Origin: an uncultured Cellvibrionales bacterium
GTDB taxonomy: Bacteria > Pseudomonadota > Gammaproteobacteria > Pseudomonadales > Cellvibrionaceae
Assembly: GCA_913020115.1 (NCBI GenBank)
Contig: CAJWBQ010000041.1
Coordinates: 1 to 34,636 of the forward strand
Direction of reading: 5' to 3'
DNA length: 34,636 bases
The translations under genes and the position numbers were made by a program. Shown piece after piece: positions 1 through 9,162 of the stretch; position 1 is the stretch's first letter; every line of letters starts with the position of its first letter. The notes below the pieces were generated by a model, which saw only the letters and a program-made list of their open reading frames with translations, searched no databases and was not told where the DNA came from.

Positions 1-2286
1 TCTGACGCACTGCGCCCTGCTACTTTGCGTGGCCTGGGTCCAGACCAAACACTGGTATTGATCAACGGCAAGCGTCGTCACCAAGCTAGCCTGATTCACC
101 TCAATACCTCGGTAGGCCGCGGCACCGCGGGAGTAGACTTAAATGCTATTCCAGCAGCATCTATTCAGCGCATCGAAGTACTGCGCGACGGCGCAGCTGC
201 CCAATATGGTTCTGACGCCATTGCCGGCGTGATCAACATTGTTTTGAAAGATGACCCCGAAGCTGGTCACATTGCCATCAGCACGGGTGAGTATTCCGAA
301 GGTGACGGTGCGACCGACAACCTAGACATTTCCAAAGGCTTTGCCTTGGGTGATAGCGGATTCTTCAACATCTCTGCCAATTTCCGAGATCGCGATAGTA
401 CGAATCGCGCCGGACTGCACGGTTCATGTCAATTCTCTGGTTGTGTTGATACCGATGGCAACGGTATTCTTGAAGCAGGCGATCCCCGAGAAGTGACAGC
501 ACCCCGCCAAACATTCCGCATTGGCGACGCAATTTCCGAGCAAAAAGCGATTACCCTAAACACTGGTTTTGAAGTGGGCCCAGGCGAGTTGTACGGTTTT
601 ATATCCTACTCAAGTCGTGAAAACCAATCCGCTGCGTTCTTCCGTCACAATAACCACGGTGGCGGTAACGCTATTTTGGCAGATGGCGATGCGACAATTC
701 AAGCGGGCTTTTTGCCAAAAATTGATACTCAGATTGACGACTTGTCTTTCAACGTTGGCTACCGCGTAGAATTCAATAATGACGCCACCTTAGACTTGTC
801 CTACACGTCAGGCGAAAACACCATTGACTATGTAACAAGCGACACGCTGAACTCCTCGTTTGCCAACAACCTGCGCTACACCACCTCACTCAGCTCTGAA
901 GAGATTCGCGCAAGTGTACCTCGCTCAGCGAAGACTTATGGCCTAGAGCTCGGTTTGGACACCATCAACCTAGACTACACCCAATCTTTTGGCGAATTGT
1001 TTGTGGCCATTGGCAGCGAAATTCGCACTGACGAATATAAAGTCATTGCTGGTGAAGAATATGCCTACCGTGATTACGATACTGAGAACGGTGTTAACTT
1101 ACACGACACCAACGCCCTCGGTGGCACTCAAGGTTTTGGCGGCATTGGCCCCAATTCGGAAGTTGATGAAAGCCGAGATGTATTCTCTATCTACCTCGAT
1201 ACAGAATATCAAGTGAATGACGCACTCATGGTCAGCGCAGCAATGCGTTACGACGACTATGATGGTTTTGGTGATACTACCAATTTCAAGTTGGCTGGTA
1301 ACTGGGCTGTGACCGATGCCGTACGCTTACGCGCGGCCGCTAGTACTGGCTTCCGCGCTCCATCAATGCAACAGCTCTACTTTAACAACGTGAGTACACA
1401 GTTTGTTTCCGACCCTGCTACTAACGAATTGATTGCTGTTGAACGAGGCACATTCCGTAATGATAGCGCCTTGGCCCAGGCGATTGGCATCCCCACCCTG
1501 AAAGAAGAGAAGAGCCAAAACCTAAGTTTCGGTATTGTTGCTGACCTTAGCGACAACTTGACTGTTACGGTTGACTATTACTCAATCGACATTGAAGACC
1601 GTATCGTTTTCAGTAAGGGCCTAGGTATGGGTCTCTCTAACACTCTAGACTCTGCGCTTACGGCTGTAGGTGCCTCACAAGGTCAGTTCTTCCTTAATGG
1701 CGCGGATACAGAGACTTCGGGTGTGGACATTGTTGCCACTTACGGCGACATCGCCATTGGCGAAGGCAATCTAGACATTACGTTTGCAGCGAACTTCACT
1801 GAAACTGACGTGGTTGATTTGTTCACGCCTAGTGGCAGCGGTCTAGAAACTTTGTCAGCGGACGAGGTTTTCAGCTCGCAGGATATCTCTATTATTGAAG
1901 AGTGGCAGCCCGACAGCCGTATAAGCTTGAGCGGTTCATACACTTCAGGCGCCCTGAGTGCTAACCTCTCTTTCAACCAGTATGGCGAATACACCGTTGA
2001 AGAAGGTGCTAACTCGCGTCAAACCTACGGCGCAAAAACCTTGACCGATGTCCGTGTAGCTTACGCCTTCGAAAATGGCTTTAGTGTTAATGCGGGTGGC
2101 AACAACATTTTTGATGTGCTACCTGATAGAAACGAAATTGGTAACTCACGTGGTGGAGCCATTGAAGATGGCCCCGGCGGCGCGATTATTGTTGATAGCC
2201 AGGGAGTATTTGATTACTCACGTCGTTCAGCACCTTTCGGCTTTAACGGTGCTTACTTCTACGCTGGAGTTTCTTACGACTTCTAA
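1..2286 (+). CDS. TonB-dependent outer-membrane receptor, 5' end cut off by the window
   Basis: Outer-membrane beta-barrel receptor that takes up a ligand using TonB/ExbBD energy. The frame is open from base 1, and the first residues (SDALRPATLRGLGPDQ) already belong to the plug domain, so signal peptide, TonB box and start lie upstream of the window; a TTG at 25 is not a credible start. Plug signatures seen are LVLINGKRRH, a VDLNAIPAASIQRIEVLRDG stretch and QYGSDAIAGVINIV. Barrel-type sequence follows, with the usual STGFRAPSMQQLYF segment, and the protein ends in an aromatic residue (VSYDF), as outer-membrane barrels do. It resembles the plug style of large marine receptors, not the two receptors on the opposite strand (5565-7940, 9793-12573). 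The ligand cannot be read from sequence. It is followed by a strong terminator at 2311-2349. Confidence 0.95.
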   Translation, partial: SDALRPATLRGLGPDQTLVLINGKRRHQASLIHLNTSVGRGTAGVDLNAIPAASIQRIEVLRDGAAAQYGSDAIAGVINIVLKDDPEAGHIAISTGEYSEGDGATDNLDISKGFALGDSGFFNISANFRDRDSTNRAGLHGSCQFSGCVDTDGNGILEAGDPREVTAPRQTFRIGDAISEQKAITLNTGFEVGPGELYGFISYSSRENQSAAFFRHNNHGGGNAILADGDATIQAGFLPKIDTQIDDLSFNVGYRVEFNNDATLDLSYTSGENTIDYVTSDTLNSSFANNLRYTTSLSSEEIRASVPRSAKTYGLELGLDTINLDYTQSFGELFVAIGSEIRTDEYKVIAGEEYAYRDYDTENGVNLHDTNALGGTQGFGGIGPNSEVDESRDVFSIYLDTEYQVNDALMVSAAMRYDDYDGFGDTTNFKLAGNWAVTDAVRLRAAASTGFRAPSMQQLYFNNVSTQFVSDPATNELIAVERGTFRNDSALAQAIGIPTLKEEKSQNLSFGIVADLSDNLTVTVDYYSIDIEDRIVFSKGLGMGLSNTLDSALTAVGASQGQFFLNGADTETSGVDIVATYGDIAIGEGNLDITFAANFTETDVVDLFTPSGSGLETLSADEVFSSQDISIIEEWQPDSRISLSGSYTSGALSANLSFNQYGEYTVEEGANSRQTYGAKTLTDVRVAYAFENGFSVNAGGNNIFDVLPDRNEIGNSRGGAIEDGPGGAIIVDSQGVFDYSRRSAPFGFNGAYFYAGVSYDF

Positions 2287-2310
2287 AGTCAAAGAACTCA
2301 AGTTCTAGCT

Positions 2311-2349
2311 AAAAAAAAACTCCGGGGCCTAGGCTCTGGAGTTTTTTTT
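2311..2349 (+). terminator. Rho-independent terminator after the first TonB receptor
   Basis: An A-tract leads into ACTCC, a partly wobble-paired inner stem around GGGGCCTAGGCTCT, then GGAGT and eight T residues. The A-tract and T-tract are symmetrical, so it could also stop transcription coming from the convergent aldehyde dehydrogenase gene. Confidence 0.8.
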
Positions 2350-2366
2350 GCTTGGGATAAAACCCG

Positions 2367-2458
2367 GGGGTCAAGTCTTGCCTTTTGCCTTTTTTGGGCC
2401 TTGGGGATCTTGTTAGCTTGTGCCACTCTAAAAAAGGCAAAAGGCAAGACTTGACCCC
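2367..2458. repeat. Perfect 29-bp inverted repeat of the GGGGTCAAGTCTTGCC family (copy 1)
   Basis: The left arm at 2367-2395 begins GGGGTCAAGTCTTGCC, continues TTTTGCC and ends in six T. The right arm at 2430-2458 is its exact reverse complement. The 34-nt loop is unrelated to the other copies. It sits between the convergent receptor and aldehyde dehydrogenase genes. Related copies lie at 16321-16411, 18717-18773 and 18961-18983. No transposase gene is present in the window, so if mobile it is non-autonomous. Confidence 0.85.
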
Positions 2459-2463
2459 GTTGT

Positions 2464-3885
2464 TTAGATCCCGGAGACGGCTTTGGTTTCTAGGAAGTCT
2501 GCGAAGCCGTGTGCGCCCCACTCGCGACCGTTACCGGATTGCTTGTAACCTCCGAAAGGGGTATTGAAATCACCGGATTGACCGTTTACGTTGATGTTGC
2601 CCGCGCGAATTTTGGAAGCAACGGCCTGGACGCGTTCCATGTCGTTGCCTTGAATGTAACCCGCTAAACCAAAGGGGGTGTCGTTGGCAATTTCAATGGC
2701 TTCAGCTTCGCTGCTGTATGGCAGTATGGTTAGCACTGGACCAAAAATCTCTTCCCGTGCAATGGTCATCTGGTTGTTTACGTCGGCAAAGACTGTGGGC
2801 CTAACGAAGTAACCCTTATCAATACCTTCGGGCAAGCCTGTACCGCCACACACTAAGGTAGCGCCTTCATCAATTCCAGCCTGAATCAAACCCTGAATTT
2901 TGTTGTATTGAAGATCGCTCACTACGGGGCCCATGGTGGTTCCCTCAGCTTTGGGATCGCCCACTACAACTTTGGCTGCGGTTTTAGCTGCAATCTCTGC
3001 GGCTTCAGCCATTCTCGCTGCAGGCACTAGCATTCTAGAGGGGGCGTTACAGGACTGTCCGGAGTTTACGAACATGGTCTTTACACCACGGCTTACGGCC
3101 GCTTCGAGGTCTACGTCTTCGAGAATGATGTTGGCTGACTTACCACCTAACTCTTGAGCTACACGCTTAACGGTAGGTGCTGAGCTCTGAGCCACGAGAG
3201 AGCCCGCACGGGTTGATCCCGTGAAAGACATCATGTCTACTTCTGGGTGGCTAGACAGAGCTGTACCCACACCAGGGCCGTCGCCATTCACTAGGTTAAA
3301 TACGCCGGCAGGTACGCCAGCTTCTTCTAGAATCTTGGCAAATACGTAAGCTGATAATGGCGCTACTTCTGAAGGCTTAAGAACCATGGTGCAACCTACG
3401 GCCAGAGCTGGCGCTACTTTGCAGGCGATCTGATTGATTGGCCAGTTCCAAGGTGTAATCAAGCCGCACACGCCGATAGGCTCTTTGAAGATGCGGCTGT
3501 TGCCCGCGCTCTCTTCAAATTCATAGGTCTTAAGGATTTCCAGTGCGGTGGTGATGTGACCCAAGCCCGCTCCGGCCTGATTCTGTGCCGCCAACTTAGT
3601 GGGGGCACCCATTTCTTCAGAAATCGCCTCGGCCATTTCGTTGTAGTTGTTCTTATAAGCCGCCACTACAGCTTCTAACAGAGCAATTCGCTCTTCTCTA
3701 GAACTGAAACCATAGGTATTAAAAGCACGACGAGCCGCAGTTACTGCGAGCTCAACATCGGCCGCTGAGCCTAGAGATATTGTGGCGCAGACCGCTTCGT
3801 TTGCTGGGTTGATAACATCTAATGCGCGGGGTTCGAGAGGGTTTACCCACTGACCATCAATGTAGAATTGCTTACAATCTTTCAT
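2464..3885 (-). CDS. NAD(P)+-dependent aldehyde dehydrogenase
   Basis: Cytosolic enzyme oxidising an aldehyde to the carboxylic acid (ALDH superfamily). I chose the ATG at 3885 (473 aa) because GGAG lies 7 nt upstream; an in-frame ATG at 3903 has no ribosome binding site. Motifs seen are PWNWP (oxyanion Asn), FTGSTRAG in the cofactor fold, general-base Glu in QELGGKS (about residue 245), nucleophilic Cys in GQSCNAPSR (about residue 279) and the EEIFGPVL block. Length and motifs are complete. It lies 74 bp downstream of the halogenase gene on the same strand and may be cotranscribed with it. The aldehyde substrate is unknown. Confidence 0.95.
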   Translation of the reverse strand: MKDCKQFYIDGQWVNPLEPRALDVINPANEAVCATISLGSAADVELAVTAARRAFNTYGFSSREERIALLEAVVAAYKNNYNEMAEAISEEMGAPTKLAAQNQAGAGLGHITTALEILKTYEFEESAGNSRIFKEPIGVCGLITPWNWPINQIACKVAPALAVGCTMVLKPSEVAPLSAYVFAKILEEAGVPAGVFNLVNGDGPGVGTALSSHPEVDMMSFTGSTRAGSLVAQSSAPTVKRVAQELGGKSANIILEDVDLEAAVSRGVKTMFVNSGQSCNAPSRMLVPAARMAEAAEIAAKTAAKVVVGDPKAEGTTMGPVVSDLQYNKIQGLIQAGIDEGATLVCGGTGLPEGIDKGYFVRPTVFADVNNQMTIAREEIFGPVLTILPYSSEAEAIEIANDTPFGLAGYIQGNDMERVQAVASKIRAGNINVNGQSGDFNTPFGGYKQSGNGREWGAHGFADFLETKAVSGI

Positions 3886-3959
3886 GCGGAGGCTCCGGTT
3901 CATTTTTAAACAAAGCCGGAGTTTATCAAGACTCTAGTAAATTAGCATGGAAATTGTGC

Positions 3960-5462
3960 TTAGGCGCGACAATGCTTGGCGATAAAATCGGCGTGAGTGG
4001 GCATGACATCACTGCCTTCTTGGAAGGCCCGACGAATATCTCGCAGTGCCATTTCCAGCTTTGCGCCGTCTTTGGTCTCGGCTATGGGGTCATAACCCTT
4101 GGGAAGAATGTTCTGGCCACGAAACACCGCCAGCCAACTTGCCACGGAGAAAATTTCCTCTTCACCGAGGAAAATTCTGCCGCGGCTGCCAAATAAATCC
4201 ATTTTATGCCGCAGCGTATCTGGCACGTCCATCTCACGACAGGCTTGCCATAGGGGGCCTTCAGTTCGCTGATTAGCGTGGTAATGCAAGATGAGAAAAT
4301 CTCGAGTGCGCTCATATTCCAAGGTGGTCTGCCGATTGTATTCGTCAATGTCTGCCTGGCAAAACTCTTGATCAGGAAATAGGCTGAGCAACCTTGAAAT
4401 ACCACTTTGAATCAAATGGATGCTAGTAGATTCTAAAGGCTCCATAAACCCAGAGGCCAAACCCAGGGCCACGCAGTTTTTGTTCCAGAATTTATTCCGG
4501 CGCCCGGTTAAAAATTTCAAGGTGCGAGGCTCTGCCAAGGCTTCGCCCGGCAAGTTTGCCATCACCGTGGCCGTGGCTTCATCTTCGCTAATAAAATCAG
4601 AGCAATAAACGTAGCCATTGCCCGTGCGATGCTGCAGGGGAATGCGCCATTGCCAGCCAGCGCTGCGTGCAGTAGACACTGTGTATGGCACAAGTGAACC
4701 GTCACTTTCTGATGGCACCGCAACGGCACGATTACAGGGTAGGAAATTTGACCAATCCTGGTAGCCGGTTTTCAGCGCCCCTTCAATAAGCAGGCCGCGG
4801 AAGCCAGAGCAGTCAATAAATAGATCCGCTTCAATAATGTCTCCACTGTCGAGACGAACGGAGGTGATTTTGCCATCGTTTGCGTCGAGATTAACCTCGA
4901 CAACTTTTCCTTCAGTTCTTTTAACACCACGCTCTTCGGCGTAATTTCGCAGGTAACGAGCATAGAGCCCCGCGTCAAAATGATAGGCGTAACCCATTCG
5001 CGAGAGAATGGAATTAGGGTCATTGTTAGGTAAGGTAAACCGGCCTTTCTCGGCTGCAATGGCGGCAAGTGAATAAGCGGAAAGATCTCCGTGATCACCC
5101 AGTTGTTGCGCTCTCATCCAATATTGATGAAAGGGAACTGAATCGAATTCCACTCCGTATTGACCAAAGGGGTGAAAATAGGAATGGTCCTGGCGAAGCC
5201 AGTTGTCAAAACGTATACCCAGCTTAAAAGTTGCTTGAGTTTTACGAACAAAATCAACTTCATCGATACCGAGCATTTTATTGAATAAGCGAAGTGGCGG
5301 AATTGTGGCCTCCCCCACCCCAACCGTGCCAATATCGTCAGACTCCACCAGTTCAATTTGATACGACGAGGTTTTCAGCACTCGAGCAAAAGCGGCAGCG
5401 GCCATCCAGCCAGCGGTGCCACCACCTATGATCGCAATTCGTCGTAAAGAATTATTCTGCAT
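3960..5462 (-). CDS. Flavin-dependent (tryptophan-halogenase-like) halogenase
   Basis: Predicted FADH2-dependent halogenase of the PrnA fold, making HOCl or HOBr that is passed through a tunnel to a catalytic lysine. I chose the ATG at 5462 (500 aa) because GGAGAA precedes it and the protein then begins at the FAD fold; 15 extra residues upstream are possible. Seen: FAD motif GGGTAGW at residues 13-19, GVGEATIPP, lysine 80 in ATFKLGIRF (aligns with PrnA Lys79), the halogenase signature WQWRIP at 270-275, and EPLESTSIH at 341-349 (equivalent of PrnA Glu346). All hallmark residues are present, so it should be active. No flavin reductase gene is nearby. In this family, genes beside TonB receptors in carbohydrate loci are often annotated as tryptophan halogenase, but their substrate is generally not known; free tryptophan is only one possibility. 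Confidence 0.92.
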   Translation of the reverse strand: MQNNSLRRIAIIGGGTAGWMAAAAFARVLKTSSYQIELVESDDIGTVGVGEATIPPLRLFNKMLGIDEVDFVRKTQATFKLGIRFDNWLRQDHSYFHPFGQYGVEFDSVPFHQYWMRAQQLGDHGDLSAYSLAAIAAEKGRFTLPNNDPNSILSRMGYAYHFDAGLYARYLRNYAEERGVKRTEGKVVEVNLDANDGKITSVRLDSGDIIEADLFIDCSGFRGLLIEGALKTGYQDWSNFLPCNRAVAVPSESDGSLVPYTVSTARSAGWQWRIPLQHRTGNGYVYCSDFISEDEATATVMANLPGEALAEPRTLKFLTGRRNKFWNKNCVALGLASGFMEPLESTSIHLIQSGISRLLSLFPDQEFCQADIDEYNRQTTLEYERTRDFLILHYHANQRTEGPLWQACREMDVPDTLRHKMDLFGSRGRIFLGEEEIFSVASWLAVFRGQNILPKGYDPIAETKDGAKLEMALRDIRRAFQEGSDVMPTHADFIAKHCRA

Positions 5463-5495
5463 GAAGTTCTCCGATAAATAATCTGCTTCCAAAAC

Positions 5496-5522
5496 ACTAC
5501 GGGCCAAACTGGCCCGTAGTGA
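5496..5522 (-). terminator. Hairpin between TonB receptor and halogenase genes, weak terminator or attenuator
   Basis: An 11-bp perfect stem (CACTACGGGCC / GGCCCGTAGTG) with a 5-nt loop, followed on the minus strand by only four T residues. It lies in the 102-bp gap after the receptor stop. The short T-run suggests partial termination or mRNA-end protection rather than a full stop. Confidence 0.5.
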
Positions 5523-5564
5523 TAGCGCACCTATTTAAAGTGGCCGTTTATTTGCAACAACAGT

Positions 5565-7940
5565 TTAGTCGAAGCTGTAGTTAAAGCGAATGCCTGCTTC
5601 ACGAGACGGAGCGTAAGTATTGAAAGTTACGTTCTGTCCACCGCTGATCAAGACTTCTTCTTTAATGTCTTCATCCGTGGCGTTGTTGACGTAAAGTTCA
5701 GCACCCCAGCGCGAATCACCCGACAAATAACCCAAGCTCAAATCAACTTTTGCATAAGCTTCTTGAGAGTCAAAGTCTGCTTCACCTGGATCCGTTGCAC
5801 CATTGGTACCTGCTGGGCGATCACCGCGGTTTTCTTGGGTCAGGAAAGTATCGTCCTGAAGAGAAACACGGATGCGTGGCGTTAGTATGGCGCCGTCTGA
5901 CAAAGTAAATTCATGCTTGTAAGAAGCACTGATTGCGTAATCGGGGGCGTTGGGCAGAGTATTGCCTGAGAAATCAAAGACATTACCGACACAAGACCCG
6001 TCGTCATTTGAACCTAAACCACAAGGGTTCCACTGAGTACCTGCGGCGTTGCCGTAGTTACTTTCAGCACCCAAGAACTCGTCATAAGTTGCGTCGAGGA
6101 AAGAACCTGTTACTGTCAAAGTACCGGCTTCACCTACGGCGTAGTTCATGGTGAATTCAACACCGTCAATAGTGGCTTCACCGGCATTGGTACTGGTTAA
6201 AGTAGACTGGCCAGTAACTGGATCGATGATCGCCGCGGTTACCTGCATGTCGGTGTAACCCATGAAGAACAAGTTAGCGTTCAGAGTCATGCGACCGTCA
6301 AGCAAAGTTGACTTGATACCAATTTCCAAGCTGTCATTTTCTTCAGGCTGCTGGGGAATAAGGTTGTTACCCGCAATGTCAGGGTTAGAGTTGGTGTTAG
6401 TGGCACTAACATTTTGGCCGTCTTGCAGAACGCCCGACTTCCAACCTGTGGCGTAAGAGGCAAACAAGAGAATGTCTTCGTTTAGATCCCACTCAGCACG
6501 AGCCATGTAAGTGTCTTGTTCCCACTCGCCATTCATGTCGTTGATCTGACGGTAGTAACAACCCTGACCACCATTCAATGCAGAAGAAGAGTCTGCAATA
6601 GCAGGCAAAGCACCACGGCCTGGATCGTAAGTACAATCAATTGAGCGGCCGCCCACGTCATAACGCTCGTCTTCTGTTCTACGAACACCTGCGGTCAGAC
6701 GGAATTCATCGGTAACGTCGTAGGTACCTTGCACATAACCACTGAATGACTCAAGGCCACGGTTTGGCTGCACAAAAGTAGACAGAACAGTGCCTTCGTC
6801 TTGACCGGTGAAGCCCCAGCTGCCATGTGGAATGTCGAAGCGAATGCTATTTTCTTCTTCAAACCAAAACAAACCAGCGGTCCAACGGAAGCGAGAATCG
6901 TCAGAATTTTTCAGTTGGAACTCATGCTGAGTAGATTCGTGGCCAGAGTCGGTGGTAGCACGGAAATCACCATTGTGCTCACTGCCGTATATCTGCGACT
7001 GCTCCATATCGGTAAAACCGCCGATATAGCTAAACTCCATATCGTTAGCCATTGCGAAATCAACGCGAGTGCGTATAGCTTCAGTCACTAAATCTACCGC
7101 GCCCGCTGCAGTTGCATTGTTTTCACGGTTGTCAGGGTCTTTAGTGGGCACATCACCAGTGCCTTGGTTTGAATAGTTCTCGTAAGACAAGGCCCAGTCT
7201 ATGTTTTCAGTAGGCGAGAACAAAGAACTGATACGGTAAGAAGACACGTCTTTGGTGCCGTAGTTTTCTTGACCAGAGAAAGCATTGCCTTCAGAAAATT
7301 CAGTTTCACCGTCTTGCTCGTCACTCACTCCAGCGAAACGCAAAGACCACTTATCAGTGATAGGCATGTTCATCATCATTTTAATTTCTTGACGATTACG
7401 GCTACCAATGGTGATTGAAGCGTCGGCTTCAAAAGTATCGGTTGGTTTGGCAGTGTGCAAGGCAATAGCACCCGCCGTTGAGTTACGACCAAACAAAGTA
7501 CCTTGAGGACCACGCAAGACTTCAACGCGCTCCATGTCATACATCAAGGCGATCGAACCTTGTGAACGTGCAGCAAAAACGCCGTCGGTGTAAAAGGCTA
7601 CCGCAGGGTCACCCGCTTCTGTTTGGTTAATAGCGCCTTGGCCACGAATAAAAACCAAAGGAACGTTGTGGTCGCCATTAGAACGAATTTGCAAGCTAGG
7701 AGCCATGCCGCGCAAGTCGTAAATGTTGCTGACATGATTTTCGGTGAGCGCCGCGTCGTCAAAAGCGGAAATTGCCAGCGGTGTATCTTGAAGGCTGGTT
7801 GCGCGCTTGGTTGCGGTTACTACAACTTCTTCTAACATTCTTGCCGAAGCTTCATCTGCAACGGCAACATTTGCGCCCTGCATTGCAGCACAGGCACCTA
7901 TGACCAGCGCTAAGGTATTCTTTTTGTTTTTTAGGATCAT
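5565..7940 (-). CDS. TonB-dependent outer-membrane receptor (no STN domain)
   Basis: Outer-membrane receptor of about 791 aa. The ATG at 7940 is preferred over the GTG directly before it because GAGGA lies 7 nt upstream of the ATG. A signal peptide occupies about residues 1-29 (hydrophobic ALVIGACAAMQGANVAVA). The TonB box region LEEVVVTATKR follows almost at once, so there is no N-terminal signalling domain. The plug contains YDMERVEVLRGPQGTLFGR and NSTAGAIALHTAKP; the barrel ends in NYSFD. It is clearly a paralogue of the receptor at 9793-12573 (shared VTATKRATxLQDTP, the RNGDH motif, TEAGDP and SRSQGS). A predicted ECF promoter lies 62 bp upstream and a terminator separates it from fecR. 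The ligand is unknown; context suggests a glucan-derived or halogenase-linked compound. Confidence 0.95.
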   Translation of the reverse strand: MILKNKKNTLALVIGACAAMQGANVAVADEASARMLEEVVVTATKRATSLQDTPLAISAFDDAALTENHVSNIYDLRGMAPSLQIRSNGDHNVPLVFIRGQGAINQTEAGDPAVAFYTDGVFAARSQGSIALMYDMERVEVLRGPQGTLFGRNSTAGAIALHTAKPTDTFEADASITIGSRNRQEIKMMMNMPITDKWSLRFAGVSDEQDGETEFSEGNAFSGQENYGTKDVSSYRISSLFSPTENIDWALSYENYSNQGTGDVPTKDPDNRENNATAAGAVDLVTEAIRTRVDFAMANDMEFSYIGGFTDMEQSQIYGSEHNGDFRATTDSGHESTQHEFQLKNSDDSRFRWTAGLFWFEEENSIRFDIPHGSWGFTGQDEGTVLSTFVQPNRGLESFSGYVQGTYDVTDEFRLTAGVRRTEDERYDVGGRSIDCTYDPGRGALPAIADSSSALNGGQGCYYRQINDMNGEWEQDTYMARAEWDLNEDILLFASYATGWKSGVLQDGQNVSATNTNSNPDIAGNNLIPQQPEENDSLEIGIKSTLLDGRMTLNANLFFMGYTDMQVTAAIIDPVTGQSTLTSTNAGEATIDGVEFTMNYAVGEAGTLTVTGSFLDATYDEFLGAESNYGNAAGTQWNPCGLGSNDDGSCVGNVFDFSGNTLPNAPDYAISASYKHEFTLSDGAILTPRIRVSLQDDTFLTQENRGDRPAGTNGATDPGEADFDSQEAYAKVDLSLGYLSGDSRWGAELYVNNATDEDIKEEVLISGGQNVTFNTYAPSREAGIRFNYSFD

Positions 7941-8001
7941 CACTCATTCCTCTAATAATTATTTTCATCACACGCAGATTCACACTCAATCCCACGTTCA
8001 A

Positions 8002-8034
8002 TAATGAGACGACCTAGGTTTGAGGATCCGCCCC
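8002..8034 (-). promoter_or_regulatory. Predicted ECF-sigma promoter P1 for the TonB receptor/halogenase unit
   Basis: On the minus strand, GGGGCGGA (8034-8027) is followed by exactly 15 nt and CGTCTCATTA (8011-8002). The same arrangement with the same 15-nt spacer occurs before the sigma gene (P2) and the GH3 gene (P3). CGT in the -10 element is typical of ECF promoters. The -10 lies 62 bp from the ATG at 7940. Confidence 0.7.
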
Positions 8035-8078
8035 CCTAAGAAAAAATAATTATCAAAAAAAATAGAAACAACAATAGG

Positions 8079-8106
8079 AAAAAAAATGCCGGGCAGAGCC
8101 CGGCAT
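8079..8106 (-). terminator. Rho-independent terminator after fecR
   Basis: A 9-bp perfect stem (ATGCCGGGC / GCCCGGCAT) with a 3-nt loop, followed on the minus strand by a run of eight T. It ends the sigma/anti-sigma transcript and isolates the receptor at 5565-7940 behind its own promoter P1. Confidence 0.9.
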
Positions 8107-8136
8107 GAATACAGAAGTGAAAAAAGTATTGTAAGA

Positions 8137-9162
8137 TTAGTGTTTAGGCAGAATTAAAATTCTACCTTCAGAATCTCTATGCACCACCAAAGGTAAAGAC
8201 TGCTCTAACATCGACACCATGGTGTCTACTTGGTCCACTGAATAAGATGTGGTCACCTGAAGGTTTTCAAGATGCTGAGCGCCCAGGGTAATACTGCCAG
8301 GATAATATCGATTAGCGTCGGCAATCACTTCAGACAAGCGCGCATTATGATAAACCAAACGACCGTCTCGCCAGCTGGCTAGGGCCGAAGAATCGATGGG
8401 CATAATCTCACTCATCAATTCTGGTGACACATGAACCTGCTGCCCAGCTAACAAAGTTTTCAGCTCCGGCAACTCGCCCACAGAGCTTGCAGGGAATGTG
8501 CGACTAGACTTGCGCACCACTTCCACAATACCCTCTTCAACAGAGACTTTAATTTCGTCTTTGTCACTGCGCACATCAAAGCGGGTGCCAACAACTCGTA
8601 CTACAGCGCTTTTGGTTGCCACATAAAAAGGCCGAGCCGCATCTTTCGAAACCTCAAAGAAAGCTTGGCCACGGTTTAGATCCACCTGCCGGCGCTCATC
8701 GTCAAAGGAAATATCAATTTGCGAGTACGCCCCCAAAGTCACTTTACTGCCATCGGCCAGGGTTAAGCTCAAGGTTTCACTCACCGCAGTTTCGAAACTC
8801 TGCAGGTTCTGGTCTGATTTAAATTGCGGCGCGATCAACACCGTTGCCAACAACAGCACTACCGCAAAACCACCCGCCATTTGCGGCACTTGGAAATTGT
8901 CGAAACTGAAAAAACTATTGATGCGAGCCAGAACACTGCCGTCGCCCGCTGAATCGCGACGCAATTCCGCCAGGCTGTCTAAGTCACCTAAGCCACTCCA
9001 AACATTTTCCAACTCTTGCAAGCTCGAGGCATGGGCCTGATCCGCCGCCAGCCACGCAGAAAACGCTTGCTGCTCTTCACTATTTAAAGCCCGCTCTTGG
9101 GTAAGCATCAACCACTCACAAGCTTTAGCGTCGATGTTTTTTTGGCGCCCGAAAAAACTCAT
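8137..9162 (-). CDS. FecR-family anti-sigma factor / transmembrane signal transducer
   Basis: Inner-membrane regulator that binds the ECF sigma factor and receives the periplasmic signal from an STN-bearing TonB receptor. It is 341 aa from the ATG at 9162 (GGAGAA upstream; an adjacent GTG at 9165 is an alternative). Order seen: cytoplasmic DUF4880-type N-terminus with an EWL...ALNSEEQQAFSAWL pattern (about 10-55), one membrane segment (GGFAVVLLLATVLIAPQF, about residues 95-112), FecR domain with LSLTLADGSKVTLGAYS and FEVSKDAARPFYV, and a C-terminal DUF4974-like region with LSEVIADANRYYPGSI. Its start overlaps the sigma stop (TGATG), indicating translational coupling. The likely receptor partner is the STN receptor at 9793-12573. 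Confidence 0.95.
   Translation of the reverse strand: MSFFGRQKNIDAKACEWLMLTQERALNSEEQQAFSAWLAADQAHASSLQELENVWSGLGDLDSLAELRRDSAGDGSVLARINSFFSFDNFQVPQMAGGFAVVLLLATVLIAPQFKSDQNLQSFETAVSETLSLTLADGSKVTLGAYSQIDISFDDERRQVDLNRGQAFFEVSKDAARPFYVATKSAVVRVVGTRFDVRSDKDEIKVSVEEGIVEVVRKSSRTFPASSVGELPELKTLLAGQQVHVSPELMSEIMPIDSSALASWRDGRLVYHNARLSEVIADANRYYPGSITLGAQHLENLQVTTSYSVDQVDTMVSMLEQSLPLVVHRDSEGRILILPKH

Noticed and set aside
1..30. TTG at 25 as the start of the first TonB receptor
   Set aside because: The frame is open upstream, and residues before it already belong to the plug domain, so the gene is truncated by the window edge.
3822..4196. 124-aa open frame on the + strand over the halogenase end and dehydrogenase start
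   Set aside because: It is antisense to two well-supported genes, and its translation shows no family pattern.
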